Origin: Phoronis ovalis
Taxonomy: Eukaryota; Phoronida; Phoronidae
DNA length: 19,160 nucleotides
Assembly: GCA_028565635.1 (NCBI GenBank)
Contig: JAOXYB010016354.1
Coordinates: 1 to 19,160 of the forward strand
Direction of reading: 5' to 3'
The notes under the pieces were generated by a model that did no database searches, was not told where the DNA came from, and saw only the letters and a program-made list of their open reading frames with translations. The stretch's first letter is position 1. Every line of letters begins with the position of its first letter. Shown in pieces: positions 10,601 to 19,037 of this stretch. A program made the position numbers and the translations under genes.

Positions 10601-13600
10601 TGTCCATAATTAGCACTGTAGAAATACACACATATTTTAAAAATTGTGAGCATAGTATTGCATCAGGTAAAATCTAAGACATATTAATTAGAAAATGAAT
10701 ACATTTTGACAGGCTAAAAGGTGGAGGGTCATAACAATGTTTATTTAAAAATAAATTGCGTTGTAAATCAATGTAATTTTTTTTTATACAAAAAAACCTG
10801 TTTGGTGAAATTGCTAACCTACAGGCTATTTTACTGTTTTGTGTTTGTAGACTGTGCAATAGCATGACAGTTAACCATTTCCTTACTCACTTTTGATCTG
10901 AATAAGGAAAAGAGAACCATTTTCTTTGTTCTTATATAGTCGATTGTGGGTTTTAAATATGAAAAAAGAAGCTATTTCCTTTTTTATTATTTGATAAGGA
11001 AAAAAGAATTCTTGGTGCCAATCAAATTGCAGCTTACAATAAAAATGGAAAAAGCCAAAGTATTCGAAATGTCTTGTCTTTCTGTTTGGTCAATTTGTCA
11101 TGTTTTAAGTTTTTAAGACATCCTATTTGGATTCAGTTGACAATTATGAAAACCTTTAATACAATATTTATGTGACAAAGATTTGCAGCAGGTAATAATA
11201 CTGCATTATTGGTGGATAATGCTTATAACAATTGATATTTTGGATGTGTGTGCGTATCATAATAATTTAAGGCTAATGTGGTAATTAATATCTTTGTTGC
11301 ATAACTATTATCGTCATTATAAAATGTGACGTCACAAACAAAATACCACTATGCCACATGGTTGCATTTCACTGCAAACAATTTATTATAGTAAAACAAA
11401 TTCAGGCCAACTTTGTTACCACATAGGATATCTGTTTCCGGAAACATCATTATAAATGTTAATATAATTTCATCTGTTTTATACACATATATGAAAACAC
11501 CACACAACAATTAACCTATAAGTTAACATTTCAGAAAACATATGTTTGTAAAGAAAACTGAAATTTTGATTTTTATAATTATAATAAAGAATTTACAAAT
11601 TAACACAAGCTATATAGCTTCCTCATTCCTATTTGCGGCATCTAATTGTTGTATAGTACAAACACAAGGGAAATAGATGTGTGTACTACAGAATCCACAA
11701 CTTTTTCACTACATTTATCTTTGCCGAATTTTAATGTTTGTTGCCAGTGTTTTAACAATTGTACCCAATGTTTTATTATTTTTCAAAGAAACTAAAGAGT
11801 TTTAGTGATGATTTAATTCAGCTAAAGATGTCTTAATTGACATGGAGGTTGCACATTTTTAAGTAATTAAAACATTTATATACCTTTGTCTGTGACCATA
11901 ATTACGATAAATTGGCCCATGTTTTTGTTTTTGGCGACATCGTACAAAGAAAGCAATCATGGTAATTATAAAAGCAATAACAACTCCAACAATCACTGGT
12001 AATGCTATGGAAAGTGCTTGATGACTACCATTAGGTGATTCTGAAATAAATAGTACTTGAAATTACATTTAGTCTTATTTAATTACCAGCTAGATACTTA
12101 CTTTTTAGCAAAATATTCCAGACGTACGTTGAAGGTATTTCTTATTGTATGTTCATGAATCAACCTTTGAATCATCCAATTATCTTTCTGGGAAAAGACG
12201 TGGCACAATGTGATGTGCGCTCTCAGGAACTCAAATTGCAGCTTAATTAGTCATCCATATTGGAAATAAATCATGCAGGTCAAAATTATACCTGCATGAC
12301 TTTGTTACTCGACCTGTACCAAATATAAAGCTATAATCGGATAAACACTGAAGCCGTTATTGCAACATACCATCTCCAGAACAAACATGGCTACCAGTTG
12401 GATATCTTGAATATGATCCAGGTCAAAATAATACCTGACCTGTACTTTGACCTGTGTTTACCTGTACCAAATTTAAAGCTGATACAATAAAAAATGGTAG
12501 ACAAAAATGTGTTACGTCGCACAACAAAAAATGTTGAAGAGTCAAATCAGCCTTTGACCCACTTATTATAGCCATTCCAAAATCTCACCTAGCTAGCCTA
12601 ATTATAATGCACTCGCAGTCCCACCTATGGCCTTCTTGAATTAATCCATGCACGTGCCTGCTTTGCAACAAACATGGATGCCTGTCAGCTACATTGCAAG
12701 TAACCTGGGTCAAAATTGTAACTATATAACAAGTACTTTGTATACTTACTGAATATGAAGCTGCAGTTGGGATAAAAACTGAACCTGCTATTGCAACATA
12801 CAGTCTCAAAAACAAACATATGTAAGCCAGTCAGCCATCTTAGAAGTGATCCAGGTCAAAATTATTACCAACCTGTACTTTCAGCAATATTTACCCTGTA
12901 CCAATTATGATAGGTGATCGAATAAAAACTGAAGCAGTATAGTTATAGTGTGACAAAGAATGTATTACATACACACCACAACAAATATCAAAGATTTTGT
13001 ATCAGCATATATGACCAGCTTTTCAAGGTCATTTTAAAATGTTACCTAGCTAGCCTAAATCTATATGACCTTTCGTGCATCCACCTCAAATAGTCCACTC
13101 AATGCTTTGTCTTTCACAAAATGTACCGAATATGAAACTGATTGGGTAAGAACTGAAGCCGTTATTGCAAGACACAGAAAATGTTACACCCGATAAAAAC
13201 ATTGACTTAACGACTACATGTCCAGCCACCGTATGGATGGGCATAAAAATGTAGTAAATTAAAGATTATCATTTGAGAAAATTAAAGCACACAATTATAC
13301 AATCATCTTTGTTCGTGTTTACATACAAAAAGATTTGTTTCATATATTAATTATAAGCAATTTGATCATCACAAGCAAAGATAATATAAACAATTAATCC
13401 TTTTTGTCTAGTATATGAATTTTAATTTAATTGCGTGCAGACTGATTTTTGTCTCAAATTGGTGCATGATTGCAATGATATGAAGTTAATATTGTGAGAT
13501 GAGATCCAGCTTTGTACACATTTACAGGTGAAAGTCAAACCATACAGATATGCAAACCAAATTGAAATGTTCATAAAAAATAAACATGCAGCTTTAAACA

Positions 13601-14443
13601 AATATGAATATGAGTATGAATATTTAAAGCATTGTTTGCATAATGTATACCCACCAGTTGTTGCAGACATTGGAGGAAAGCACACAGTGTCATGTGTAGC
13701 ATTCCCAAATGTCACGGTTTGTAATCCTGAATCCTTACACTTTGTCCAAAGTTTACATGGTTGATCAGAATTTCGTGTCATGCTGGAATACGTTTCATTC
13801 CCACAAGGTGAACAAACTGTGTTCCTTGAAGAAGTTGCTAAAATAAAATTAAGATGCATTTTTTTTACTAATTTACTAAGCAGTTCTGACAATTAAAACA
13901 GTTAGGAAATCATTAGAAAACAGTATAAAATGCATGTAGTGTATATGATTTGTATATTAATATATATCAGATAGTAATTATTATTACGGGACTACAAAGT
14001 CTATTCCAAAAGCATTTTTTGCTACAAATATGATAAATTCATAATGAAATAACAGAGTAATGGATACAGTATAGTTACCTTTATCAGCTCCTTGACCCGG
14101 CCCACACACTTTAAGGGGTACACAAAATTCCTGTTGATCAGAAGTTGCCCAATAACCAGCCTTGCAGCCACATTTCAGATCACTCACAAGAGTACACACT
14201 GACTTAACTTCTAAACGATATCGATCATCACAGTACATTGCACAGTGCGTGCACTCAGTTGCCTTGGTACAACCATAGTTAAATGTGCCACTTGGACAAG
14301 GGGCACAAGATGTATCTTCGGTTTTTGTGCAGTGAGAAATGCGTCGATGTCCATGCAGGCTTGCACATGGAACATTTCAGGTCTTTGTTAACACCAATTG
14401 GGTATGTTCCACAGTCAATTTCATGTTTCAATAACAGCTTCAT
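7471..14443 (-). CDS. Gene B: TNF-receptor-like transmembrane protein fused to a subtilisin-like protease (six exons found, frame broken twice)
   Basis: Exons 14443-14079, 13837-13655, 12040-11884, 10615-10533, 10001-9143 and 7694-7471 join with matching phases (1, 1, 2, 1, 1). Ignoring two 4-nt insertions gives 620 residues from the first exon found. Order: four TNFR cysteine-rich repeats (about 11-173), short linker, transmembrane helix (about 191-214), basic stop-transfer RCRQKQK, cytoplasmic linker (about 215-262), peptidase S8 domain (about 300-546, Asp308, His351, oxyanion Asn457, Ser526), and C-terminal tail to 620. This predicts a type I receptor with a cytosolic serine protease and no death domain. 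Known TNFRs signal through death domains or TRAF motifs, so the fusion is unusual. The 5' exon with the signal peptide is missing from the model. A rival reading is two genes, with the protease starting at an ATG at 10041. Confidence 0.72.
7695..9142 (-). other. Gene B last intron, filled with the ~300-bp diverged repeat
   Basis: The intron between the protease core exon and the final exon runs from GTAAGT to TATTTTTTGCAG. About 7830-8985 consists of three to four degenerate copies of the dispersed tandem repeat. Nothing else is recognised. Confidence 0.6.
7830..8985. repeat. Block 1 of a diverged ~300-bp tandem repeat
   Basis: Landmark motifs recur in order: AAGGTCATTTTAAAAT (7895, 8359; degenerate at about 8657), CACCAACCTATGGCCTTC, AATCCACCTTTGAATC, ACATGCCCTCTCAGGAAC, ATTGGAAGTAATC(C/A)AGGTC, TGTATTTACCCTGTACC, and GATAAAAACTGAAGC followed by AGACAAAGAAA. 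Spacing of the first motif is about 464 and 298 bp. The longer spacing may reflect internal duplication of the middle part. Confidence 0.75.
9143..10001 (-). CDS. Gene B exon: subtilisin-like (peptidase S8) catalytic domain (frameshifted)
   Basis: One 859-nt exon holds the whole catalytic core. The Asp motif reads TIAILDTGLY (Asp308), the His motif NGHGTAV (His351), the oxyanion Asn lies in CSPSNAG (Asn457), and the Ser motif is DGTSFATPYVTG (Ser526). Secondary landmarks include GLAPFAKLIIYKV, IINLSSG and NTICVGSYD. These are in the order and approximate spacing of family S8 serine endopeptidases. No I9-type propeptide precedes the domain. The frame breaks at 9717-9722, immediately after HGTAV. 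Removing four bases yields the usual HGTAV-x-x-I-I-A-G spacing. The donor GTAAGT (9142) leaves phase 1, which fits the last exon. All catalytic residues are intact, so loss of the frame looks recent or artefactual. Confidence 0.85.
9717..9722 (-). other. Frame-breaking 4-nt insertion (TATA) after the catalytic His motif
   Basis: The plus strand reads GCAGATATATACAGC where GCAGATACAGC keeps the frame. A (TA)n tract at this point could have expanded by two units. The frame upstream gives GHGTAV and the frame downstream gives SAIIAG, so the site is fixed by the family motif. Confidence 0.75.
10002..10532 (-). other. Gene B intron before the protease exon
   Basis: A 531-nt intron from GTAGGA to TATATTTTTTAG. 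It contains a near-perfect hairpin at 10484-10512 (CTTTTTCCTTTATT opposite ATAAGGAGAAAAG). An ATG at 10041 lies in frame with the protease exon and could start an alternative product. Confidence 0.55.
10533..10615 (-). CDS. Gene B exon: cytoplasmic linker (83 nt)
   Basis: The acceptor GTATTTCTACAG lies before 10615 and the donor GTAGGA starts at 10532. The phases are 2 in and 1 out, matching the membrane exon upstream and the protease exon downstream. It encodes residues 234-261 (ANYGHATATLENG then DNVQQPLVFPEERT). Upstream the membrane exon ends with IYRNYGH, so NYGH occurs twice across the junction, a possible small internal duplication. The segment is hydrophilic with no TRAF-binding PxQxT, no PxxP run and no death domain. 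Confidence 0.68.
10616..11883 (-). other. Gene B intron upstream of the 83-nt cytoplasmic exon
   Basis: AT-rich intron with two stem-forming motifs of the TTTCCTTA ... TAAGGAAA type (about 10877-10911 and 10974-11003). No open frame of interest. Confidence 0.5.
11884..12040 (-). CDS. Gene B exon: transmembrane helix and juxtamembrane segment
   Basis: The exon is 157 nt, phase 1 to phase 2, with acceptor TTTATTTCAG before 12040 and donor GTATAT from 11883. It encodes a short outer linker, then about 24 hydrophobic residues (LSIALPVIVGVVIAFIITMI and on to AFFV) followed directly by RCRQKQKHG. The basic run after the helix predicts that the N-terminal TNFR repeats are outside and everything after is cytosolic. 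It contains no coding domain beyond the membrane anchor. Confidence 0.85.
12041..13654 (-). other. Gene B intron carrying a block of the ~300-bp diverged repeat
   Basis: The intron separates the last cysteine-rich exon from the membrane exon. About 12150-13260 is made of degenerate copies of the dispersed tandem repeat described elsewhere. A short GAATAT/GAGTAT-type microrepeat at 13605-13622 is the only other feature. Confidence 0.6.
12150..13260. repeat. Block 2 of the same diverged tandem repeat
   Basis: The same ordered motifs occur, in the same orientation as block 1. The middle sub-unit (ACAAACATGG ... GTCAAAATTATACC ... GACCTGTACTTTGACCTG ... AAAACTGAAGC) is reiterated several times, while the AAGGTCATTTTAAAAT motif appears clearly once (13025) and degraded once (about 12570). 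Confidence 0.72.
13655..13837 (-). CDS. Gene B exon: end of TNFR repeat 3 and repeat 4
   Basis: The exon is 183 nt, phase 1 to phase 1, with acceptor TTTTATTTTAG before 13837 and donor GTGGGT from 13654. It encodes NTVCSPCGNETYSS, then PCKLWTKC and finally HDTVCFPP, with cysteines at residues 129, 132, 148, 154 and 173 of the joined model. These follow the TNFR pattern C-x-x-C-x-x-x-x-Y ... C-x(5)-C ... DTVC. Potential N-glycosylation sites NET and NAT are present. The exon then leads through a short Ser/Thr/Pro segment to the membrane exon. Confidence 0.82.
13838..14078 (-). other. Gene B intron between CRD exons
   Basis: A 241-nt intron inside TNFR repeat 3, GTAACT to TTTTATTTTAG. Nothing else is seen in it. 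Confidence 0.6.
14079..14443 (-). CDS. Gene B exon: TNFR cysteine-rich repeats 1-3 (frameshifted)
   Basis: The acceptor GTATTCACAG ends at 14444 and the donor GTAACT begins at 14078. Repeat 1 starts DCGTYPIG, continues KCSMCKP, and resumes after the break with CTKTEDTSC. Repeat 2 starts APCPSGTF and ends SDLKC. Repeat 3 starts GCKAGYW and closes in the next exon. The C-x-x-C-x-P-G-x(6)-C-T and DTxC-x-x-C-x-x-GTF patterns are diagnostic of the TNFR family. The reading frame shifts at 14352-14357. Removing four bases there gives KPG followed by six residues and Cys, exactly the family spacing. Left unrepaired, translation stops at TAA near 14279. The exon starts in phase 0, so an upstream exon ending in phase 0 must supply the signal peptide. 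Confidence 0.8.
14352..14357 (-). other. Frame-breaking 4-nt insertion in TNFR repeat 1
   Basis: The plus strand reads CCATGCAGGC where CCAGGC would keep the frame. The extra four bases can be placed as ATGC, TGCA or CATG. Family spacing upstream (CSMCKP) and downstream (CTKTEDTSC) fixes the break to these few bases. Confidence 0.7.
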
Positions 14444-14639
14444 CTGTGAATACATAAACATAGCATTTGTAATGTCAGCCATGCCCATCTCATCCCTAGA
14501 TTGAATCAGATCATGTTCTATATGTTGTACGTGGTTTGCAAAAACCTGATATGTAAGGGGGGCAGTGCAATTTTTGAAGTAGTTGTTCTAACTGTTACAT
14601 ATGTAAAGCAAAGTACGTAACATACAAATAAAAGATTTG

Positions 14640-15110
14640 GATCATCATTTGACACACACTTTTCAAGGTCATTCTAAAAATGCAACCATCTTTCGTTTTT
14701 CGTGAATCCACCTTATTTTGATTCCTTTAGTCAGTGCCTCATATTTTTGGCCAACAGTTTGCCATATCGGAAGACAAAACTACAATTGGCTGCACTGTGG
14801 CCTGCATTTGCCGTATTAAATATTAAGCCTATTGGATAAAAACTAAAGCAGTTTTTGCGAGACAAAGAAAATGTCATGCAAAAAAAATGTCAAAGATTTG
14901 AATCGGCATTTGATCCACTTCACAAGGTCATTTTAAAATGACACCTAACCTATTACGTCTACCAACATGTGGTCTTTTTGAATCCACCTTCAATTCGTCT
15001 TGTCAATTAATGCTTTGTCTCTGGTCTACAACACAACATGACATTCCCTCTTGGTAACAAACAAGGCGGAAACAAAAATGGAGCTAATTCAGGGATTGGA
15101 TAACAATTAG
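14640..15110. repeat. Block 3 of the diverged tandem repeat
   Basis: Two copies of the AAGGTCATT(T/C)TAAAA motif (14665 and 14923, spacing about 258 bp) with the accompanying AATCCACCTT and GATAAAAACTAAAGCAG segments. It lies just upstream of the first TNFR exon found. Confidence 0.7.
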
Positions 15111-15286
15111 GTATTTTTCATGTCTATATACCTATCAAATGTGTAGGATTATATTTTTTAACATTATTGTTTTTTACGTTAGAAAACTGAAAAGGATAGA
15201 ATACATCATGCATTATAATCTGGTTTATCTTTGCTTTGATGGGGTGCATCCTCTTATTCAAATGACTATGTGCTGTCTGATGCGTT

Positions 15287-15600
15287 ACCCCGGGGGAAGT
15301 ACTGACCATATTTTTAGATGGGGATGTGGAGCCCAAACTCAAAATATTCACCCATTTTTAGGGATTTTGATCCCAAAAATTGACCCATTTTTAGGGTTTT
15401 GTCTCACAAAAAGGACTCATTTTAAAAGTTTTTTTCTCAGAAAAATTCCATGGAATTGCTACTTTTAAGTAAAATCGTGAAAAAACAACCCGTTTTTAGG
15501 GTTTGTTGAAAAGTGGACCCATTTTTACAGACATTTCTGTGGAAATTGGACATATTTTTAGGGATTAATTTGTGAAAAAGTTACCCATTTGGGCCACCAA
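15287..15600. repeat. 33-bp tandem array headed by CCCCGGGGGAAGTACT
   Basis: A GC-rich palindromic head (15287-15303) is followed by about seven degenerate units of 32-34 bp, sometimes merged, each starting (A)CCCATTTTTAGGG. Clear units start near 15350, 15383, 15515 and 15548. Since 33 is divisible by three, short stretches stay open, but nothing looks like a real protein. I recall CCCCGGGG-AAGTACT-type heads before similar arrays as a dispersed invertebrate repeat. Confidence 0.65.
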
Positions 15601-16908
15601 CATATGGCCTTTTTAGAACCACCTTTGAATCGTCCAAGCAGTGCTTCGTCTTTGCACCTATAGACGTAACATGACATCTCAGGAACAAATATGGCCACCC
15701 GTTGACCATATTGGAAGTAATCTAGGTCAAAATTGCATATTAATACTTAGCATGCACCAAACATGAAGCTGATAAGATAAATTAACTAAAGCTGTTAATT
15801 ATTATGACATACAATCTTGAGAACCAACATGGCCACCAGTCGACCATCTTGGGAAGTGATGTTGGTCAAAAACATAACCAACCTGATCTATATTTACCCT
15901 GTACCGAATATGAAGCTGATTGGATATCTGAACCAAGAAAGTGCTACCCACAGCAAAAAATGTCAAAGATAGTACTGGCATTTGACCTACTTGTCAAGGT
16001 CATTTTAAAATTCACCTAGCTTATTACACCCCACCAACCTATGGCCTAATTCTTAGAACCACCTTTGAATCGTCCAAGCAGCACTTCGTCTTTGCGGCTA
16101 TAGATACAACTTAACATGCCCTCCTGGAACAAATATAGCCGTCAGTTGGCCATATTAGAAGTAATCCGGTCAACTTCTATATCCTGTTTATGAACTGTAT
16201 TTACTGTAGCTGCCATCTTTGGAAGTGATCTGGGTCAAAATTAATTATCACCAACATGTACTTTGACCTGTATTTACCCTGTACCAGATATGAGGAAGAT
16301 TGAATAAAAACTGAAGCAGTTTTGCCAGACAAAGAAACAGTACTGTTATGCACAGCAAAAAATGTCAAAGATTCAAACGGTCATGAGTCTTGTCAAGGTC
16401 ATTTGAAAATGTTACCTAGCCTATTGCTCCCATCATCCTATGGCCTACTTAGAACCACCTTAGAAACGCCCAGGTAGTGCTTCGTCTTTGCAGCTATAGA
16501 CGCAACATGACATAATTATTTTCTCTTAGGAACAAATACGTCTACCGGCCATATTGGAAGAAATCCAGGTTAAAATTATACAAAGCCTGTACTGTGACGA
16601 GTACTTACTTTGCATTGACTCTGTACTGAACATGAATCTGATAGGATAAAAACTGAAGCTGTTATTACGACGTACAATCTCGAGAACCAACATGGCCACC
16701 AGTTGGCCATATTGGAAATAATCCGGGTTAAAATTATACATAGCCTATGCTGCGACCTGTACTTATGCTATATTGAGTATGAAGCTGATAGTTTAAAACT
16801 GAAGCTGATATTATTACGACGTACAATCTCAAAAAGCAAAAGGCCACCATTTAACAATCTGGATCAATATTATACATAGCCTGTACTTTGTCCTGTACTT
16901 GTACCGAA
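15590..16908. repeat. Block 4 (left part) of the diverged tandem repeat
   Basis: Several copies are present. AAGGTCATTTTAAAAT occurs at 15993 and AAGGTCATTTGAAAAT at 16393 (spacing about 400 bp). The sub-unit beginning CCAACATGGCCACCAGT is repeated with about 100-150 bp spacing. The block is interrupted at its right end by a foldback element. Confidence 0.72.
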
Positions 16909-17174
16909 TGAAAGGGTCGTTGTCGGAAGGGGTACTACAGATGTGTACCCGGCGGACAATTTCCGCAAGGCGGTAAACTTCTAGACCCATTTATAGGAAA
17001 TCATAAATCTTTTACAAAACTCTGTGACCGGAACTCTCGCTCTTATATGTGATATTTCCCTTTTCAGGTCACGGAGATTTGATTTCCTATAAATGGGTCT
17101 AGAAGTTTACTGCCTTGCGGAAGTTGTACCCTGGGTACACTTCTGTAGTACCCCTTACGACAACGACCCTTTCA
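16909..17174. mobile_element. 266-bp foldback / MITE-like element with ~115-bp inverted repeats
   Basis: The left arm (about 16909-17031) and right arm (about 17060-17174) are imperfect inverted copies of each other. The outer 17 bp are perfect: TGAAAGGGTCGTTGTCG at the left and its reverse complement at the right. Arms also share GGGGTACTACAGA, TTCCGCAAGGC and TCTAGACCCATTTATAGG. About 30 bp separate the arms, and there is no coding capacity. It interrupts block 4 of the tandem repeat, between GTACCGAA on the left and GCATTATTGCCAGAC on the right, so it inserted later. I could not identify a clear target-site duplication, so the superfamily is uncertain. Confidence 0.82.
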
Positions 17175-18215
17175 GCATTATTGCCAGACAAAGAAAGTAT
17201 ATTATGCATGGTACAAATTTTGAAGATTCATACTAGCATTTGACCTACTGGTCAGTCATTTTAAGATGTCACCTAGCCTACTATGCCCACCAACCTATGG
17301 CCTTCCCAGAACCACTTTTGAATTGTCCAGGCAGCGCTTCATCTTCGCGGTTATAGACGCAACATTACATGCCCTCTCAGGAACAAACATGGCTGCCAGT
17401 TGGCCATATTGGAAGTATCCGCGTCGAAATTACACATAGCCTGTATTGTCACCTGTACTTGCTCTGCTTCATCTTCACGCCATCAGTCGGTTATATTAGT
17501 AGTAATCAAGGTCAAAAGTATAACTGACCTGCACTTTGACCTGTATTTACCCTGTACTGATTATGAAATTGATCGGGTAAAGCTTTTATTGCAAGACAAA
17601 GGTAAGTGTTACGACTACGACAACGACGACGTCTTCACAACGACTATATGCCCAGCCATTATGTGGCTTGGCATAAAAACTGAAGCAATTACAAAGAAAA
17701 TGCACTTATATATATGCACAAAAATATCAAAGAGTCGGAATTTGACCCACTTCTCTAAATCATTTTAAAATATAACCTAACCTATTATGACCTTCGTAAA
17801 TCCACCTTCAAAATGTCTAGTCAATGCTTTGTATTTCTTGTATCTAATGGCACATTGTGGTTCTCTCTTAATGGTCAAAGATTCAGATTAATGTTTGACC
17901 CAACTTTTCAATGTCATTTCAAAACCTACCCTATTACACCCACCAGCCTATTGGCTGAGTATTGCCTTCATGAATCGATCCACCTTCGAATCATTCAGTC
18001 AACACTTTGTCTTTCCTGCAACTGACGCAAAGAACAAACATGGCCACCAGTAAGCCATATTGGAAGTTATCAAGGTCAAAATTATCACAAACCTACCTTG
18101 TATTTGCCCTGAGTGAAGCTTACTGGATAACAATTGAAGCTGTTATATCACATGAAGAAAAAGCAAGTGTTACGGACACCTACTATGTGGATAGGTATAT
18201 AACGGAAAGTTTAAC
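17175..18215. repeat. Block 4 (right part) of the diverged tandem repeat
   Basis: The repeat resumes with GCATTATTGCCAGACAAAG directly after the foldback element and continues with degenerate copies to about 18215 (GTCATTTTAAGATGTCACC near 17254, related versions near 17756 and 17910). Confidence 0.68.
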
Positions 18216-18241
18216 ATGACTGTGTTATAAAGGTATTTTAC

Positions 18242-18293
18242 CTCAATCACCGGTTTAGTCCACTTTGTAGAAGGGGAATAAGTAACTGATACA
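18242..18293 (-). other. Speculative upstream exon of Gene B
   Basis: A 52-nt segment is bounded by a good acceptor (TTCTTTCTAACTACAG, with a CTAAC branch-like motif) and a GTAAAA donor. It is open in the frame that ends in phase 0, which is what the first TNFR exon needs. It encodes no signal peptide and could be an untranslated or spurious exon. Confidence 0.2.
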
Positions 18294-18299
18294 CTGTAG

Positions 18300-19037
18300 T
18301 TAGAAAGAACCATATATTCTCAGTGTGAGTTCTACAGTATAATGAACTATCTATAGTAGAAAAAAGTATTACATAAGGCATTGATATGCAAAATAAGAAA
18401 TGAATGACCGTATACATTTAAAATTCAGTGCCACACTACTCCAGCAATCTTCTATTAATTAAAATGTTACTGTACATTAGTTTTTAATAAAAAATATATG
18501 GAAAGCTGAAAATATATAGAAAACTGAAATATTTCATAATATTCTTATATATCACGCATGTTACAGATTAAAATAATCTGTGAACAAGTTTTTTTTAAAG
18601 AAACTCACAGGGAATTCAGCCGAGATGGGAAATGAGGCATGTTAAGTTTTCAATGCTCCACAATATGACAGCTGCATGAGTAGCTGCATGTTGCAGTGAC
18701 TGATAATAAAAGGGCTGAAAGAGAAGATCCTTTAAACTTTCCAGTAGAGAAAGTATAGGATTGACTTCGAAAAATATGAGACTGCGTGTTACTATAAAAT
18801 GGCAGGCTAAACAATATAGCCAACTGCAAAATTGTTGTACTCCTAAAATCAATACAACTCATCAAATATTTCATTTTTAAGAATGTTTTCAAAACTAGGT
18901 TTTGTTAATTTTTTTTTTAGGAGAAACTGTTTTGTTTAGCATATTGAAACAGTAGCATATGAACTAGACAGAACTTAGTGTTTTGTTTTTCACTTCAAAG
19001 GTTTAAATGATGACACCGAGTCTGCAGTTGGTGTGGC
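18300..19037. other. Region with no supported gene
   Basis: AT-rich sequence between the repeat block and the second foldback copy. A minus-strand open stretch at 18892-18650 begins with a hydrophobic signal-like segment but has no convincing donor to join Gene B. Confidence 0.4.

Noticed and set aside
12585-12815. Minus-strand open frame with a hydrophobic N-terminus, and similar ones at 8736-9017 and 16526-16741
   Set aside because: They lie wholly inside copies of the diverged repeat and recur with it, so they are not host exons.
13528-13764. Plus-strand open frame over the TNFR repeat 4 exon
   Set aside because: Antisense shadow. The minus frame has the conserved cysteine pattern and good splice sites.
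14279-14488. Start codon MGMADITNAM for Gene B upstream of the first TNFR exon
   Set aside because: It lies in the intron before a good acceptor and does not give a signal peptide.
15139-15468. 109-codon plus-strand open frame with repeated PFLG-like segments
   Set aside because: It is produced by the 33-bp tandem array, whose period is a multiple of three. There is no start context or domain support.
18650-18892. Minus-strand open frame with a signal-peptide-like start as the missing first exon of Gene B
   Set aside because: No acceptable donor follows the hydrophobic stretch. The only GT nearby would leave phase 1, while the TNFR exon needs phase 0.
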